Shown one piece after another: positions 1-13,256 of a stretch of DNA of 64,000 nucleotides; position 1 is the stretch's first letter; each line of letters starts with the position of its first letter. The stretch lies in contig LS997566.1 of assembly GCA_000469685.2 (NCBI GenBank), positions 41,766,420 to 41,830,419 of the forward strand, written 5' to 3'. The position numbers were made by a program, and so were the translations under genes. This DNA comes from Haemonchus contortus (Eukaryota; Nematoda; Chromadorea; Rhabditida; Trichostrongylidae). The notes under the pieces were generated by a model. The model was given only the letters and a program-made list of their open reading frames with translations. It was not told the origin of the DNA and did not search any database.

Positions 1-149
1 AATTTAGGTGCCGAATATCATGACATTCAACAATCGCATGGAGAGCTTTTATGAAAAAAATCTTTGGCTAAATATAAACCACGTTTCTTTCAATCTTTAA
101 ACCCAAAATTTTAGCCGAGTTACTTCCATGTGGTACTTTTCATTTGCAG
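1..149 (+). other. rbg-1: intron fragment of the Rab3GAP gene
   Basis: AT-rich sequence ending in a pyrimidine-rich CATTTGCAG acceptor at 141-149, directly before the first recognisable Rab3GAP exon. No coding exon was recognised in it. Earlier exons of the gene must lie beyond the left edge. Confidence 0.6.
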
Positions 150-3100
150 GAGCTTTCGGACAACTCACTGATGGGGGCATCCAGAATATTCGATTTGCTG
201 GCGTTCCTAACATTTCTATTACAAATCCTGGTGGATTGCCACTTGATGAGGTGTTGATGCCTATTTCTAAGGTACACACTCGTTTACGGTTCCTTACTCT
301 AGAACATTACAAATGTGTTATTATATCTTATTGTATCAACCCTTTTAGTCTGTTATTAAACGTTGTATGGACAGCATATTCGAAGCGGAAGAAGACTACA
401 ACGAAGAGACTGATGTGAGTAGCAGGTTCAGTCAACGTTTGAAGAGCACGCCCGGCAGTGCCATCAGAAGTGTTCCGGTAATAACAGCATAAGCCACTTT
501 TCACTGCATACAAGCAGGCAGTTTTTTCATAGGAATCACGTGTTCCTCGCCAGACACTCTCACACACCACTGATTCTCAGTTGAGTGACGTTGAAGGCTC
601 AAACATTTACGTGAGTACATAGTACCTACAAAAACACTTTTCTCTCAATGCATTCTCCCATTTTGCTTATTTGGAGGAAGCATTAAACAATGTTTCTACC
701 TGTACAAATATTGTCAGAATATTTTGTAGTTACTAACATCAGGCTTAGCGAAGCCTTGTGGAACTCACCAGTCAGTTCCATCTGATGTTAAGTCTCTGAA
801 TGGATTGGAACTTACGGCGACAATTCATCTGCGATAGTTTCTTGCCTCCATTTGAAAAGTTCTTCACCTTTAGCGAATAGAGATACATGCTGATGCATGA
901 AAGATATGACCCTGTGAGCAACGTTGATACTTAATGAACAGAAGAAAAGATCGCTCGTCGCAGACGAGTTCAACGAGGCTTAGTCGTCTCAAATTGGAAT
1001 TTATTGCTAGAAGCATTTTAACTACAAAATACTGTGCATCCCTTTCTTCAGGCTTCGCTTCGACAGAATAAGTGGACCCCACCGGAGTCTTTGACGTGGC
1101 ATTTTGCGATAGCTTTTGCGAACGCTTCCATTGATGACGTTTATGGACCTTACGCTTTCGCTCAAGTGTGGCTTGAATTTGTGAAACGGCTACGCACATA
1201 TTATGATAGTACGAAAGATTTGCCAGGGTACGTGAACCTTTCTAACATGCTACATTCTATTGCCTCTCAACCAGTATGAGAACACTTTATAAATTTCAGA
1301 TTCTTTCATTTCCACTTTTTCTTTCATTTCTACTGCCCAATAATTGTTCGAGTCTTCCCCCTATCAAGAATCCTACCCCTAGTTTATCCAGCCCTGATAA
1401 TCAAATTTCTAACCAAGAAGAATCCCTCATCAAGAGTTTAACGTGTAGTCATGGACATCCGATACGGTTCTGTCTCTTAGTCAGAATATTGAAAATGAAG
1501 TGTTTTAAGTATTTCCAGATGCCAGGATGAAAACACTCGAATTTCTGAGTAAGAGGGTTCCCCTTATCATCGTATTCCCGACGTTTACCTATTCTACTTT
1601 TTCTCCTCTAGTTAAATTTCATTGTGTTTTTGGAAACTTTGTTTTGAATTTGATGTTGAATTACTGCGATTCAGATTGAGTAATATTACGCAACCAAATT
1701 TGTCCCACTGTCTTCTGCATCAGAAAATCCAGATGCTCCAATGCTGCATTTCTGCGAAGAGAAGGAGGCATGAATTATATGATAACACCAAAGATTTTGG
1801 CGGAGGTAAGCAGTTAGAGCTGAAACTTTTTCCTATACCATGTCATGTCCCTATTTAGACGAGTTCTTTGATGCTCAATCTGACCAGTCTGATGAGTATT
1901 CGAGCAGTGGCTCTAGAGAAGGGACTGGAAAGAGTACACCCAAAAATGGCAAACTTCACTCGGTAGGTGGTTACTATATTCGTCGGATTTTGATGTCAAG
2001 TAATGTTTGAATATTTAGGAGCAAGAGCCATCCGGTCGTCTTCATCCTTTCGGCGAAATGCGCTTACTCAAGCATAGTGATGTATTACTCTATGTTCCAA
2101 TTACGCAGGTATGATCTCCAAGAGAGATAGCGTCCTTTTTCTATTCGTACCAGAAGGTGGATGAAAATATGATTCAGGACCGCAGCCCCATGACCGAAGA
2201 CATGGTCGATGAATATGCAAATTACCTCTCGTCATTGGATGATGGAGAGGCAAGGGTTCAAGCCCAACTGGACGTTCTCCGCAGTGATATGCAGGCGTTC
2301 AAGGTATATTTGTTCGAGTGATTTTCGTGGTGTTGTTGCTTGATTTTTCCTACTACAGGCTGCCAATCCGAAATGTTGCCTAGAGGATTTCATCCGATGG
2401 CACTCACCCAAGGACTGGATAGAGGAGGAAGGTATGTGAAGTTCAATTCGTGCAGTGTTCATCTGCTTCTGTGAGAAATATAATTGAAGAATGCTTGTCG
2501 GAAAGAATGCAACTTCCGGACAATACTTGGGTAAAATGTTGGTCTGAAGCTATGCCAATCCCTGTGATAAACCAAGCGCGCTTATTCAATGAATCAAAGA
2601 TTGCTGAAGAGGTCAGTTAGTTGAAGTTCATCCGTCTGCGGTGCGGGCCATGGGAGTCCTTATGGGTTTTGCGTCGAGGATCAATAGAGATTCCAATTTC
2701 GTTCTAGATTCTCTCACTGTTGGAAAATGCTACCGTTCAACAAATGGTGGAGCTTATACGACCTGTCCTATTCGTTGCAGCTGTCGTGCAGATGATTCAG
2801 AAAGGTAATACTTATTTCCAGTATTTCTCTTTTTTTAGCATTCACTCCTTTAATATATAAAGCTCTTGTTTTAGGGAAATGCGTTAAGAACTATCTCGAT
2901 AAAGAGCTCTTGATCAATTCTGTATGTCGGGCAAATCGAAGCGGATCACGGTATGTCATGGCTTTTGTTTCCACTAACATAATTCACCTTCACTGCACTG
3001 GTGGTTAAACTATCCCAATTACTTCTTTGCAGAGACGACTTTATGGAAGCCTTGAAGCATTTGAAGGCTGCTGAACTCTTCCTCTCACAATATTCTAGTC

Positions 3101-3834
3101 TGTGTAGCAAATTACGGGTTCTGAAGGTGTGTTGGTAGACAAGCTTTGTTCGATGAGCTTTCTCACCGGAATTGCAATCATTATTCTGTGATCACTCCCA
3201 ATTCCAGTCCTCTGGCAGCTTGATTGATCCACCGACGGAAGAAGACCTTTTTATTTTTGTCACCGCTCTTATTGAGGACGCTTCAACTAAAAGGTTCCTT
3301 ATGATGACTCTTTCTTTTTCATCAATATGAATCGTTAGCTGTTGCCCCTCAACCATTCTCTCAGTGTTTGTGTTTTAAGGGAATCCGTTGAGCGCAACGT
3401 CATCTCTAGAGGGGTACCTATTTTTGGTTGGTCTTTCTTCTATTTTCCTAGAAAATACGTTCAGTTGATAACCGCCTTATCAGGTGCTTCAAACGGAACA
3501 CTCGGAAATGCTGTACGAATAATGCTTGAGCGAGACGATGTAACAGGGGGTAAGCTGCCTGCCCCAACAAGGTAAGCCATTCTTTATAGAGTGATGTTGA
3601 TTGGTACAGATTTGTAGGTCGAATCTTGCAATATTTTAGTTTTTGTAACGTGAATATATCTCAGAAGTAGTAATTGGAAGAGCGTGGTTTTTCAGGAGGC
3701 AATACATAATAAGGTGGACAGTTCCGCGACCATCAGCGCAAAGTCGGACTGTACCTCAACGCCTGTTCGCTTCTATTGAACAGGATGAATTCCGGTTATG
3801 TGGCGCATTCGCTGAAGACACTGTGTACATGTAG
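150..3834 (+). CDS. rbg-1: Rab3 GTPase-activating protein catalytic subunit, C-terminal part (5' end outside the window)
   Basis: Catalytic subunit of the Rab3GAP heterodimer, which acts on Rab3 and Rab18 in vesicle traffic. Supported exons are 150-271, 349-477, 533-610, 1052-1227, 1675-1805, 1859-1962, 2019-2108, 2178-2303, 2359-2431, 2490-2611, 2708-2804, 2875-2950, 3033-3126, 3208-3293, 3380-3413, 3465-3571 and 3696-3834. All have GT-AG ends and compatible phases. Family signatures seen are CLLHQKIQMLQCC, an acidic linker followed by GRLHPFGEMRLL, PMTEDMVDEYANYLSSL, AANPKCCLEDFIRWHSPKDW, and the C-terminal block from RRQYIIRWTVPRP through DEFRLCGAFAEDT, ending at the TAG. The 51-base intron 3414-3464 is inferred from phase; 3380-3571 is also open as one exon, so the alternative would add 17 residues. 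Introns are very short, many under 80 bases. The identification is strong and the N-terminal half is not visible. Confidence 0.93.
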
Positions 3835-4587
3835 CCACGTCCTTTTGTAACAAGACTGTATATAAATATAACATATAAGTTTCCTAATTCCAGCTAATAG
3901 CTTATCTCTTCGTTTAACTCGAGATTTGGCGTAGACTGTTCGAGAAAAATGAGTAGACGTCGTTCTTTGAAATGTTATGTCTGGGGAAGAGCCTCCAGTA
4001 ATCTTGTTTATCGAATGGATTCCTCAGCGGTGTTATTTGTACAGTGGCTTTGTTGAAGTTTTATGAAAAGTAACTTTGCCTCGGTCCGACTATGTTTTGA
4101 TAGAAAATGCAGCTTCTACTAAGCTGTATGATAGCTCTGTACACTATTTTGTAACCAGTTGAGGCAAAGAATTAAGAGCTTATTCATTTGTTTCGGGAAA
4201 AAATGGGATGATGTTTACCAAGGTATTTTGCTAGATCATTGTAAATAATTCGTTCTTGGTGGCATAAATGATTTTTATCAGTAATGCTACTGAAATAACT
4301 GTTGCCGGAATATTACCCCATGAAAAGGTAGGTTTACTAACCTTGCCAACGGTGCCACATACGACCCTTATCACCGAGCGAATCAAAGGTTAGTAATCTC
4401 CGATCCGCATGGTGATAGCGGTCGGGCGTGCAATATATCGATTTTTTCTGTACCACGGTTTTTGCCATATTTTTGACATAGTTGTTCTTCAAGCACTTCC
4501 GTATCCTCTCAGCTAGACCATCATCAACTTGAGAATTTTCGAGAGCAGAAATCGTCATAATTTAGTAGTTCTCAGAATTTTGTTCTC

Positions 4588-4603
4588 GGGGGGGGGGGGG
4601 GGG
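4588..4603 (+). repeat. poly-G run (G16)
   Basis: Sixteen consecutive G residues. Comparable G or C runs of 10-21 bases recur through the window: C at 8382-8393, 15513-15523, 39924-39944 and 42635-42649; G at 35732-35741, 53790-53799 and 54005-54014. Such runs can fold into G-quadruplexes, and their length in an assembly is often unreliable. Confidence 0.9.
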
Positions 4604-7600
4604 CACTCGTAGTCGTAACCACTAACCGGCGAAATGAAGTTCACCGCTGCTCAGTATAAAATGAGATATTGTTGGCCGACCACACCACCACATGCCTTAG
4701 TGTAGGAAAGAGATGGCATATCGTATTTTGTGTAACCTGCCACCAAAGAGACCAGCTAAATCACCGTGATGGTCATCGACCTTCGACTTCCTTCGCCAAC
4801 ATTTGAAATTTTTGTATGCTTATATCCATACACAATTTGGTGCTCATTTCTGTAACAGAGACCTGTCCAAATCAATACTCATAATTATACTGGATACTGT
4901 GTATTAGATTATAGATTCGCAAGGTCTACAACTGATGATGTAGAAGTTCAATGTGGAGTGGCAACAGCTTTGTATATACATACCTTATTAGTTATATATT
5001 AAATTACAATGTAAAACGGGATTGATGTAAGGCGACCACAAGTTGGCTTGCGCCTATGTGATGGTCCCCACAATCAGATCTAAACGAGCGGGATGAGTGA
5101 GACGGACCAGTCGTCGGTAGTCAGCTCGTTTTAACCCAATGACGACCGAGTGGCCCGCCGGCGGGCCACACCATATCGTGCTTCTGTAGTATTTATATTA
5201 TTTATCAATTGTTCTTATAATTTTTTCAGGTTTTCAAGTATCAGCTAAGCTGAAAGCCTTCTAGAGAATCTTGAGGCATCGCGGTCCACGAATCATTCAT
5301 TTCCAACCACAGTTATAAGAGAAATTAAATTATAATATAAGGATAGCATAAAAAGTGCGGTCGCCAATGGGTTGAAGTGGTCCTGTGTATTGTCACGCTG
5401 CGACCTTTTACAGGTGGTCATCGGGTAGGGAGGATACAATGGCCCGTATGCACAACTCCTGGGGTAGGGGAGGGGAAGGAAATGTTTGCGAAGGGCGCGA
5501 ACGTTCAAATGGTAGGTTTTGGGTCAAGATAGTGACAATGGAGCGATGTTTTTTCCTATAAACAGATGAAGAATCGACAGCCCTCGATAATCATATGATG
5601 TTTTGCCTCTGCGACCTTACCTTAGCGAGAGCTCAGAGAAGCCCGACCCCATTGGCTCCCCGGGGGAGGAATCTACCCCTAAAATAGAGCTGGGGCGCCG
5701 ATGGTCATGTAGACCGCAACTCTGCTATTCACTACATTATTCGACTGAGCGCTTATTCCTCTGACTTCTGCTGCCGAATTCGTCAACTATTGCTCTGATT
5801 TCATCCTACTGCTGCTACCACCTACTAATTTATTTAAATTGGTGCAGTCGCTGTTGTGGAGCTGTTTAGTTTTCAAATAAGCAGGTTTTTCTTTCTAGAT
5901 TTACACCAGTTATCGTGAGCATGTTGCATCACGATCCTGGTGTGATTTGAGAAGGAAACCGGAATTATTTCTGTGAGCAACTAGTGAGCAGTTTTTCGCC
6001 TGATTTGTATATTATTATATATCCTATTGCATTTTATTTTTTGTTCACCCTGCTATTCCTGTCGTGGGAGTGGGGTGGCGCCATGGCGCTTGTTATGCGT
6101 AATATTAATTTATTTTATGTTACGCTTTTGTTCGTAGCTCTCAATTCTCATCCTAAATAGAATGCTGTCAGGTATTGCAGTTGTTGTGCACCTTCTGCTC
6201 GCTTTGCTCTTATTTTTTAAACGAGCCCTGCCTTGAAAAGCGGTTTACAAGCCTTCGCGCAAAAGGGGCACTCCTCGCCTAGGTGCGAGAACTTGTCGTA
6301 TTATGTTGTACTATCTTTCGTGAGCGCATAAAATATGAAGTGTTGAAGATGTATTATGGTAGCAATAGTAAGAAAGCCCGGCGCTTAGAGCAAAAAAATT
6401 TTCGAACAAGAATCATGTGTATACCACGTGTAAAGGTTGAAATACACGCTGCGACGGACTGAAATGCTTCGATGCGGTGATATGGAGAAAAGTATGTCTA
6501 CCAAATGTACATCAGTGCTAGTGACGGGGAATAAATTTAGGAGGGGTGAAGCCGAGGGTTGCGGTGCTGGAAGGGGTGCATAAAGGAAGGTTGCGTATTT
6601 GCAAGATTCTCGAGGTATGAGCATCCCGAGCCTAGGATGGCGCGGAAATGTAAAGGTTGAAGAGTGGAAGATGTGGCACGTATCGAGTAAGTAATCCTGA
6701 ATGGATTGGTACGTGGTTCTTGCGGCCTGTTTGATGACGCTGCTTTTAGCCCCAAATCTTTGAAAACCCTGTAAAAAATGAGAATAGCCAAACTCCAAGC
6801 CGAGTGTTATTTAATGACTAACATCTAGAAACCACAATATCAATTGTTTATCTGGTGTGCAATTTTTATTCGTTCAAAGCTTTTTTTTTTCTGAGCGCTT
6901 CACTGTCTTTTTGTCCCCTTCATTTGTTTTTTCACACACTTGATTACCTGAGACCTGAGGGCAGCGTGGTGATATTTAATTTGCGCATCTAACTAAGGTC
7001 ACTTTGTACTTGGGTGCGCGATAACTGGATGCTCGGTTAAAAGTTTCCACAACCCTCCAAGTGCATTTAGTGGAACATCGTAACATCTGCTACTTCCCTC
7101 AGCCTTCGTAGGATGTAGCTCCCCCACTTTGTTAAAAAGCTTTTCTGGGGCAAAAATCCACACTCTTTCCAAATTCCGGTTCAATCAATCGAAAAACACG
7201 AACTCCGGATACCATTCTAACACTGGCCAAACGGTAGTGGAGGCGCGAAATACTGCGCTCCAGCGTCACTTATCTGACCCACGGCGAAAACAAACACTTC
7301 CTCCCCCTCCCCTACCCCGGGAGTTGTGCATACGGGCCAATATTTGATAGCAATGCTCGCGTATTCACGAGGTGTTGTTCATAGTTGGCGAAATGTGGTA
7401 TCGTTTCATCAATTTTCCTCTCCCAGTCGAGGATACCTGTTGATCTCACGCGTCACGTCGACATCGAGATCAATACGTATGAAGTGCCCTGAAACTATAG
7501 TTGAAGAGGGGGTACACCTAAAAGTCAAGGGGATCGGTCACGTGTTTCATTGGTGGTCAGGACAGTGTAGTCTTTCAATCAAGTCTCAGGAGGGTAAAAG

Positions 7601-7970
7601 CACCTGGATGGGTTGAGATGCTTACCTCATGCATAAAGCTGAAAACTCACCCAACTCGGTGCTCCTTCCCTTCTACTTCTAGGGCATAGGTGAAAATCGC
7701 ATGTTCTTGGTGAAACAAGCTGTAACAAGTAACACCGTGTGAACTCCTTGTTATAACTCTGTTATGTGTCCCCCCTCCTCCCCCTCTCCCCCCTCTCCCA
7801 CCTCCTCCCTTCCTTTTCCCCTTCCCTTACTACTTTCACCCAAATGCCTAACAACCACTGCCTCGTTCCCAATGCGTAACTCCTAGCAACCGATGCATTT
7901 CCTTGATTCGATGATGGTTTAAGTAAATGCAGTTGCTCAACTTAAAAGCATGATTGCAGTCTAGCATAAA

Positions 7971-8029
7971 ACCTTGTCGAAGCCCCATCTGTGGAGGTCT
8001 AACCTCCACAGATGAGGCTTCGACAAGGC
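7971..8029. repeat. hairpin / short palindromic element
   Basis: Left arm 7972-7998 and right arm 8002-8028 are reverse complements over about 27 bases with one mismatch, around a 3-base loop (7999-8001). The tip carries CTGTGGAGGT and ACCTCCACAG. No flanking coding sequence. It may be the core of a small foldback element or a transcript hairpin; nothing here decides between these. Confidence 0.8.
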
Positions 8030-9329
8030 TCAGAGAAAAAATCGCAATTTCACATTCTCTCTATCATTTAGGTTGCTTTTATGAGTTCCCACAAGCTAAT
8101 TCTACATCCTACTTCACAAATAATGGCTAACGTAGCGGTTATTCGTTTCTTGTGTGAAAGTGAATCGTTGTGGGGGACACCGCTGTTCTGGACAGCCCAT
8201 AGTGAAGCTCAGGAACGTTCCTTCGTGAAAGAAGCACCCGAGTGGATGAGTCAATTGAATGCTCAATTTTCTACCGTATCCAAGTTTCTTGCACGAGGTA
8301 ATCACCTCGCCCACCCTAGATAGTATATCGGTTAAGTTCTCCACCATTAACTAATAGTATGAGCAAAAGCAAGTAGAACCACCCCCCCCCCCCTTCTATA
8401 CCTCCTTCACTGCGCACTCTGGAGCGTCCCCCTACCCTCCCCTCCCCTCCATTTCCATTTTCGCCCCTCCCCTTCCCTTCCGTTCCGCCCACCAGTACAT
8501 CTTAAGCGATTCTCCGACCGGGCGTATCCCACTTTGTCGTTTGTCCGTCCAAAGTAGTTGCTGCCAGCAATTACTCGCCGAAAGCCACATTCGTATAGAG
8601 CGCGTATCGCTAACTTCTTTTTCTCGATACTCCCGCAACTCGTCCTTACCCTGGGGCAGAGGTGAGGGAAATTTGCGGTTTGAATAGCGCGCTCTGCCAT
8701 TCCAACTCGAGAGGTCGTGCCACGATTAGATACTGCCATCGATCGAACGTAACACAGCGTCCACTGCCTCGCTCCCTTCTGGCCCACGACTTCTTTTTAA
8801 TTGGGATTCCTTTGTGGTATTCAAAAAAGGGAGTTGGAAAATCGTTATTGTTGCGAGGTGTTTTCCCGCCAGACTTTTTTTTTGTGGGAATGAAGTTTGT
8901 CCTTCGCAGTTGCCAACCGTTTTTTATTGCTCATTTCTGATGAAACTGCTACACTTCTCCTATTTTCTTCCTTCTTTCGGGAAACATGGTTGTATGCGAG
9001 ATGTCAGTAAAGTTCTATGATTTCTCAAAACTGAAAGCCCATCTTTTCAAAGGGCACAACCCTTGCGGGAAAATTTGCGCTCTAGGGCGTTCTGCTTTTG
9101 TATTCGCCTGTTTTTCAGCTCGAATTTTCCTTACAGACAGTGAAAGTGTGGAAGAGAACATGTCCAAGACAAGCTCACTAATTCTGCACACTACCGGGAA
9201 GGCCCGAGAGCTTTGAAACTAGCCGTAGTGAATTAAGCTAGTGAATGAGAAGCACTACAAACATACATTGTTTATCACTCCATCTACGTTTTCGTGAGTA
9301 TCATATCATTTGTATTTGATATATGAGGT

Positions 9330-9340
9330 TTCATTTTCAG
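9330..9340 (+). promoter_or_regulatory. probable spliced-leader acceptor of the first NOVA-like gene
   Basis: A TTTCATTTTCAG-type 3' splice site ends at 9340, 14 bases before the first ATG, with no coding exon upstream that fits it. This is the usual arrangement for SL trans-splicing in nematodes. The paralogue at 21326 has the same arrangement (acceptor ending at 21306). Confidence 0.6.
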
Positions 9341-9354
9341 CAGTTCACCGTACA

Positions 9355-12300
9355 ATGATCATGCCTGAACAAAAGGGTGACGGCGAAAGTTCTCCTCTTC
9401 AATCGGCGGGTACCAAGAGAGGCCAAGATTCATTCGATGGTCCTGCAAGTAAAAGAGCACATGTTGAGGGAGATGATAGTAGTAAGTTCCGCAATCGCAT
9501 TTTTCGCAGTATTTCACATCTTGGCTTTTGTGATATGCAGATCAAGTGGCTGTGAAAATATTGATTCCGTCGGCAGCGGTAGGAGCAATTATTGGCAAAG
9601 GTGGTGAGGCGATGAGAAATCTGAAAAGCGATCATCAGTGTCGTGTTCAAATGAGCAAAAGTTCAGAAACATACCCAGGTTTGCATTGGTTTTGTTATGA
9701 AGATGATGTCTATATAGTAGTTTTCGATGAGCGAACCATCAATATTGTTAAAATTTTTATTTAGGCACAAGTGAGCGTATCTGTCTAGTGAAAGGACGTG
9801 TTCAAAATGTCCTTGGTGTCATTGAAGTGATACTGCAGAGGATTAATGAGAAATGCGAGGGATCCACCAATTCCGATGCATTCGATCACAAAGGAGTTAG
9901 CCGCGGAAACGAGGTTTGTCTTGGGTGTGCTAAGACAGTCTCCGAAACATTCACAAAAAGTCCATTTTTTGTCTTGAGATGCTTTTGGCCTCCCTTAGCG
10001 CTATTTACCTGTGTATGATAAGGTATAAGGAGATTCCGTGATACCGTAGTGGATTGGCCAGGTCGAGTCTTATCTTCGACCTTTTCGTTCTGAGCGTGCA
10101 ACAACGCGTGCGCAATACCGCTTCGGCTTTGGCTCGTCAGGAATCAAAACCTATCATTCGGCACAAGTTCCGATGGGACTAGCGGTGGAGTGGATTCGAA
10201 CTCGTAAAAATGAATGTGTCGATTATGGGGAACAGATCGGCCATCATTGGGTCAAAAAAGCAAGGAAGAGGGAGCCGACTATGTCGTGCGCATCAAGGGG
10301 TAATGTCTCTGTTTAGAAGATTTTCGGCAGATGCGTTCAGAACCACCTAGTAGAAACTGTTATTGCCGACGCGCTTTGGACTCAATATCGGCCGAGGATT
10401 GCCGTACAGTGTAATAACTTCATCCGCCTATTACTGTAGTTCGTCATCAGCCACATTCGTAATTCAAGGGATTCAGCAGTCACTTGATCGGAATTAGTAC
10501 GGTTTTAAATCAATCGGTACGGTAAACACGATGGATGTGTGAATACATCCTTCCCATCTCCCACAGCGTGACCTTTCTGTGCTTGTTCTTGTTTAACTTT
10601 TAAGAACAACTAAATTCCAGCAATAACATGAATTTGTAACTCTTCGGTCTTAATTGTATTTAGTATGGTGGTCTTCAGGGAAAACAGTGTAGTTAAAGTC
10701 TCTTAGGTGAAAATAGTTATGCCCAACACATCCGCTGGTATGGTCATCGGAAAAGCAGGTGCGAATATCAAGGACATCCGTGAAACATATGGGTGTCAGA
10801 TTCAGGTTAGTATAAATGATAATGTTCCTTCTTGTGCTCCATTTTTGTCTTATTCTTTTCTTGCAGGTCTTTCCGAAAGCAGGTTCCACCGAGGCTCAAA
10901 GCTCGCAGGAACGTATAGTAACGCTGGCGCATGAAGACCACACGGTAGGACTTTAGTGCACAAGTCATTTTAAGCGGCTATGCAATTCTTGTTTTTATGT
11001 CTGAATTTTGATCCTGGAGTTTTGTTTGAGCATAGGACTTATGGTTAGCATGAGGAGTGATCTTCTGCTAGGCGGCATTTCCTTAACAACTGAAATCGTT
11101 CGTTATTTTCAGCAATTAATGCAAGCCACATGTCGAGTACTAGAAAAAGTTGTCGCTGATCCTCATCACATGAGCGAAATCAGCAAAGAAGATTTTGGTT
11201 CAAAACCAGGACCAGTTAGGGTAAATAGCCTGCGTTTTCTTCGGTATTGTTGGTTTCTTAAACGTTGTGGTTTTCGACTGGAAATACGTCGTTCACGTCA
11301 AGTTCTGCCTTTACTAATGGCAGTGCCTCCAATGCGTTTGGTGCAACACCTTCTGTATTTGGGACTCCCACCTTTGGACATCAGAGCAGTCAGCAGCAGA
11401 CAATAAAATTCAATCCCATGGGCGGCCTCGGCAATCATGAGGTTTGCATACATTTAAAATGACTGTCATTGAGATCTTTGAAATATAGAAACTCCTGTTT
11501 TCCCTCTGAAAGGCGCTTTTGAAAGTGGTTTGGAACCGACTATTCAGATCGAAAACAAAGTTGAAATGTTGGGATGTATTATAAAGTTACGCGTTATCCG
11601 AGTTATAGAGTGTTTCGCGTGCCAATTAAAACTTATAGTTTGAGAAAGAGGATTGCGTATTGCTTACAAGTAAACATCCCATTACTATAGCTACAGCGGT
11701 TAGTACTTTCTTGTCGACTGACTGTTTGTATCAATTGTAGGCGCATCTCTTTGATGCTGTAGTTATCAACGATACTTAGGTTTAATGTTTACCTGCAGCG
11801 AAGCTATTCGCCCTCATGATACCGAATTCTCGATTAAAAACCCATCTTGGTGTTTAGTTACCTCTTCGAGTTTGCATTTTTGCATGGGGTTCCGTTATAA
11901 AATTAAAGCTGTCGAATTCGTCAGGCTTAAAATTAATTTTGGAGAAGAAATGGAGGGCTTCAGGGTCCAGTTTTATCGTTACCAGTATGCCACGCACGCC
12001 TATAATCTCTACCCGCCAGTAGTTAGTTCTGTAGTTTACTATAAGTGCCATTTGTTTAATGAGCAGTGTCCTGTTGTAAGCGTGAGTTAATCGGAGTGGC
12101 TGCATATTCCGTATTCACTCATTTTCCTACAAATATTCGGTCTTTAGTCAATTTTTTCCCGTTTTAAACCTTGTTGGAAGAACATGTGTAAGTTTAGCTT
12201 TTTAGTTGCTGTCCTTCCTCGACAATCTTCAGTCTACTCTTCGCTCATCTGGCTTCAACGAGGCCAGTGTAGCTGAAGTCATGCAAGCAATGCAGGTAAG

Positions 12301-13256
12301 TTAAGGCCAACCAATTCTTGAAATCCTTTCTACCCACCGGTTGTTTTGAGGTTCTCGCCAAGTACAACATTATGGGCCTTGGCCTTGGCCTAGGAGTTGC
12401 AGCAATGGCCCAGATGCGTTCAGCTCATGAGACACCACAGATTACGACTAATCATGGTGTGGCCGGATTCTCTGATCATGGCGGACATGGCGGTGGTGAA
12501 CAGGTTGGTGCTTCCGTATTCAAAAACATGCAAATCGGTCTTATTCCAATTACGAACAGGCTATGAAGACTTTTCTTGTAAAATTTAGCTGAGTTAATCT
12601 AAATGGCTATACGTTCAGCCACCTGCTGTCAATCTCCTTCTGGTGGATGTGCTGAGGAGCGGATCTGGAGCTGGTGCGAATGGCGAAAACTATGCAGAAA
12701 CTGTAATGAAAGAGCGCCGCATTTCCGGTGATGCGATCGAACTGGAGGTAATCTTATGATGCAGAAAGTTTTATTTTTCTTGTGATGTATCTATCAAAGT
12801 AATTGATGCATTTTTGGTAACGTGCCTTAATGACTTAACTCTATGCAAACTAACAACACAATCAAAACAGCACAAGTCAACAGCTTGCTCACAAGTTGCA
12901 GCTCTCTCATCTGTTGAGCCCCTTTCGAGTTTTATTCACAGTGACTGCTTTATTTATAGGTTCCAGACGCTATTGTTGGTGCAGTGTTAGGTCCAAAAGC
13001 GAAAACACTGCAGGAAATCCAGTTTTACAGCGGTTGTAAAGTGCAGGTGTTCAAGAGAGATGCAAAATCTGACCTACCGGTTGGAACGAGGCTTATCAGG
13101 TTTGATAAAAGAAGGTACTTCTAATTAGAATCGTATTAAGTCCTGTTTCTCTTTTTCAGTCTGGCTGGTGATGAAAAATGTATGCGTTTATGCAAATTGA
13201 TGATAGAACGCGTCGTCAATGAAGCACAGGAGCGCAGGGTGGGGACACGTACCTAG
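9355..13256 (+). CDS. NOVA-like RNA-binding protein with three KH domains (copy A)
   Basis: Predicted 490-residue protein from 12 exons: 9355-9481, 9541-9678, 9765-9913, 10707-10805, 10867-10944, 11113-11220, 11277-11441, 12206-12295, 12351-12503, 12619-12747, 12960-13099 and 13160-13256. KH1 lies at about residues 45-115 (ILIPSAAVGAIIGKGG, then SKSSETYPGTSERICLVKG), KH2 at about 139-225 (VKIVMPNTSAGMVIGKAG) and KH3 at about 413-480 (VPDAIVGAVLGPKAKT). The PGTSER motif and domain spacing resemble NOVA splicing factors more than poly(C)-binding proteins, which remain the alternative. KH3 has GPKA where GxxG is expected. The linker is rich in S, T, F and Q (exon 7) and has a GLGLGLGVAAMAQ helix (exon 9). 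Start is the first ATG after the SL-like acceptor; a second ATG follows at 9361. All boundaries are GT-AG except the 3' end of intron 6, which has no AG. Likely nuclear, regulating alternative splicing (family inference). Confidence 0.9.
11221..11276 (+). other. intron 6 of copy A, with a 3' end lacking AG
   Basis: The exon-6 side is a normal donor (AGG/GTAAAT at 11221). The next conserved coding frame (TGNTSFTS) starts at 11277 after GGTTTTCG, and no AG lies between the in-frame TAA just upstream (11259-11261) and that frame. The paralogue has the same arrangement. Either a non-AG acceptor is used, or the boundary has been misread. Confidence 0.55.

Larger units (their letters stand above)
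3835..9338. other. intergenic, no gene recognised
   Basis: About 5.5 kb without a supportable coding exon on either strand. It holds a G16 run at 4588-4603, a C12 run at 8382-8393, a long C+T-rich stretch at about 7765-7835 with another at about 8380-8480, and a near-perfect hairpin at 7971-8029. The short ORFs here (up to 137 codons, minus strand 6385-6798) show no domain and no splice-compatible extension. The stretch 8650-8790 shares short blocks with 20760-20990 (minus-strand translations both contain RAIQTA), suggesting an old dispersed repeat. Confidence 0.6.

Noticed and set aside
6385..6798. 137-codon minus-strand ORF
   Set aside because: Low-complexity composition, no domain, overlapped by another ORF on the same strand.
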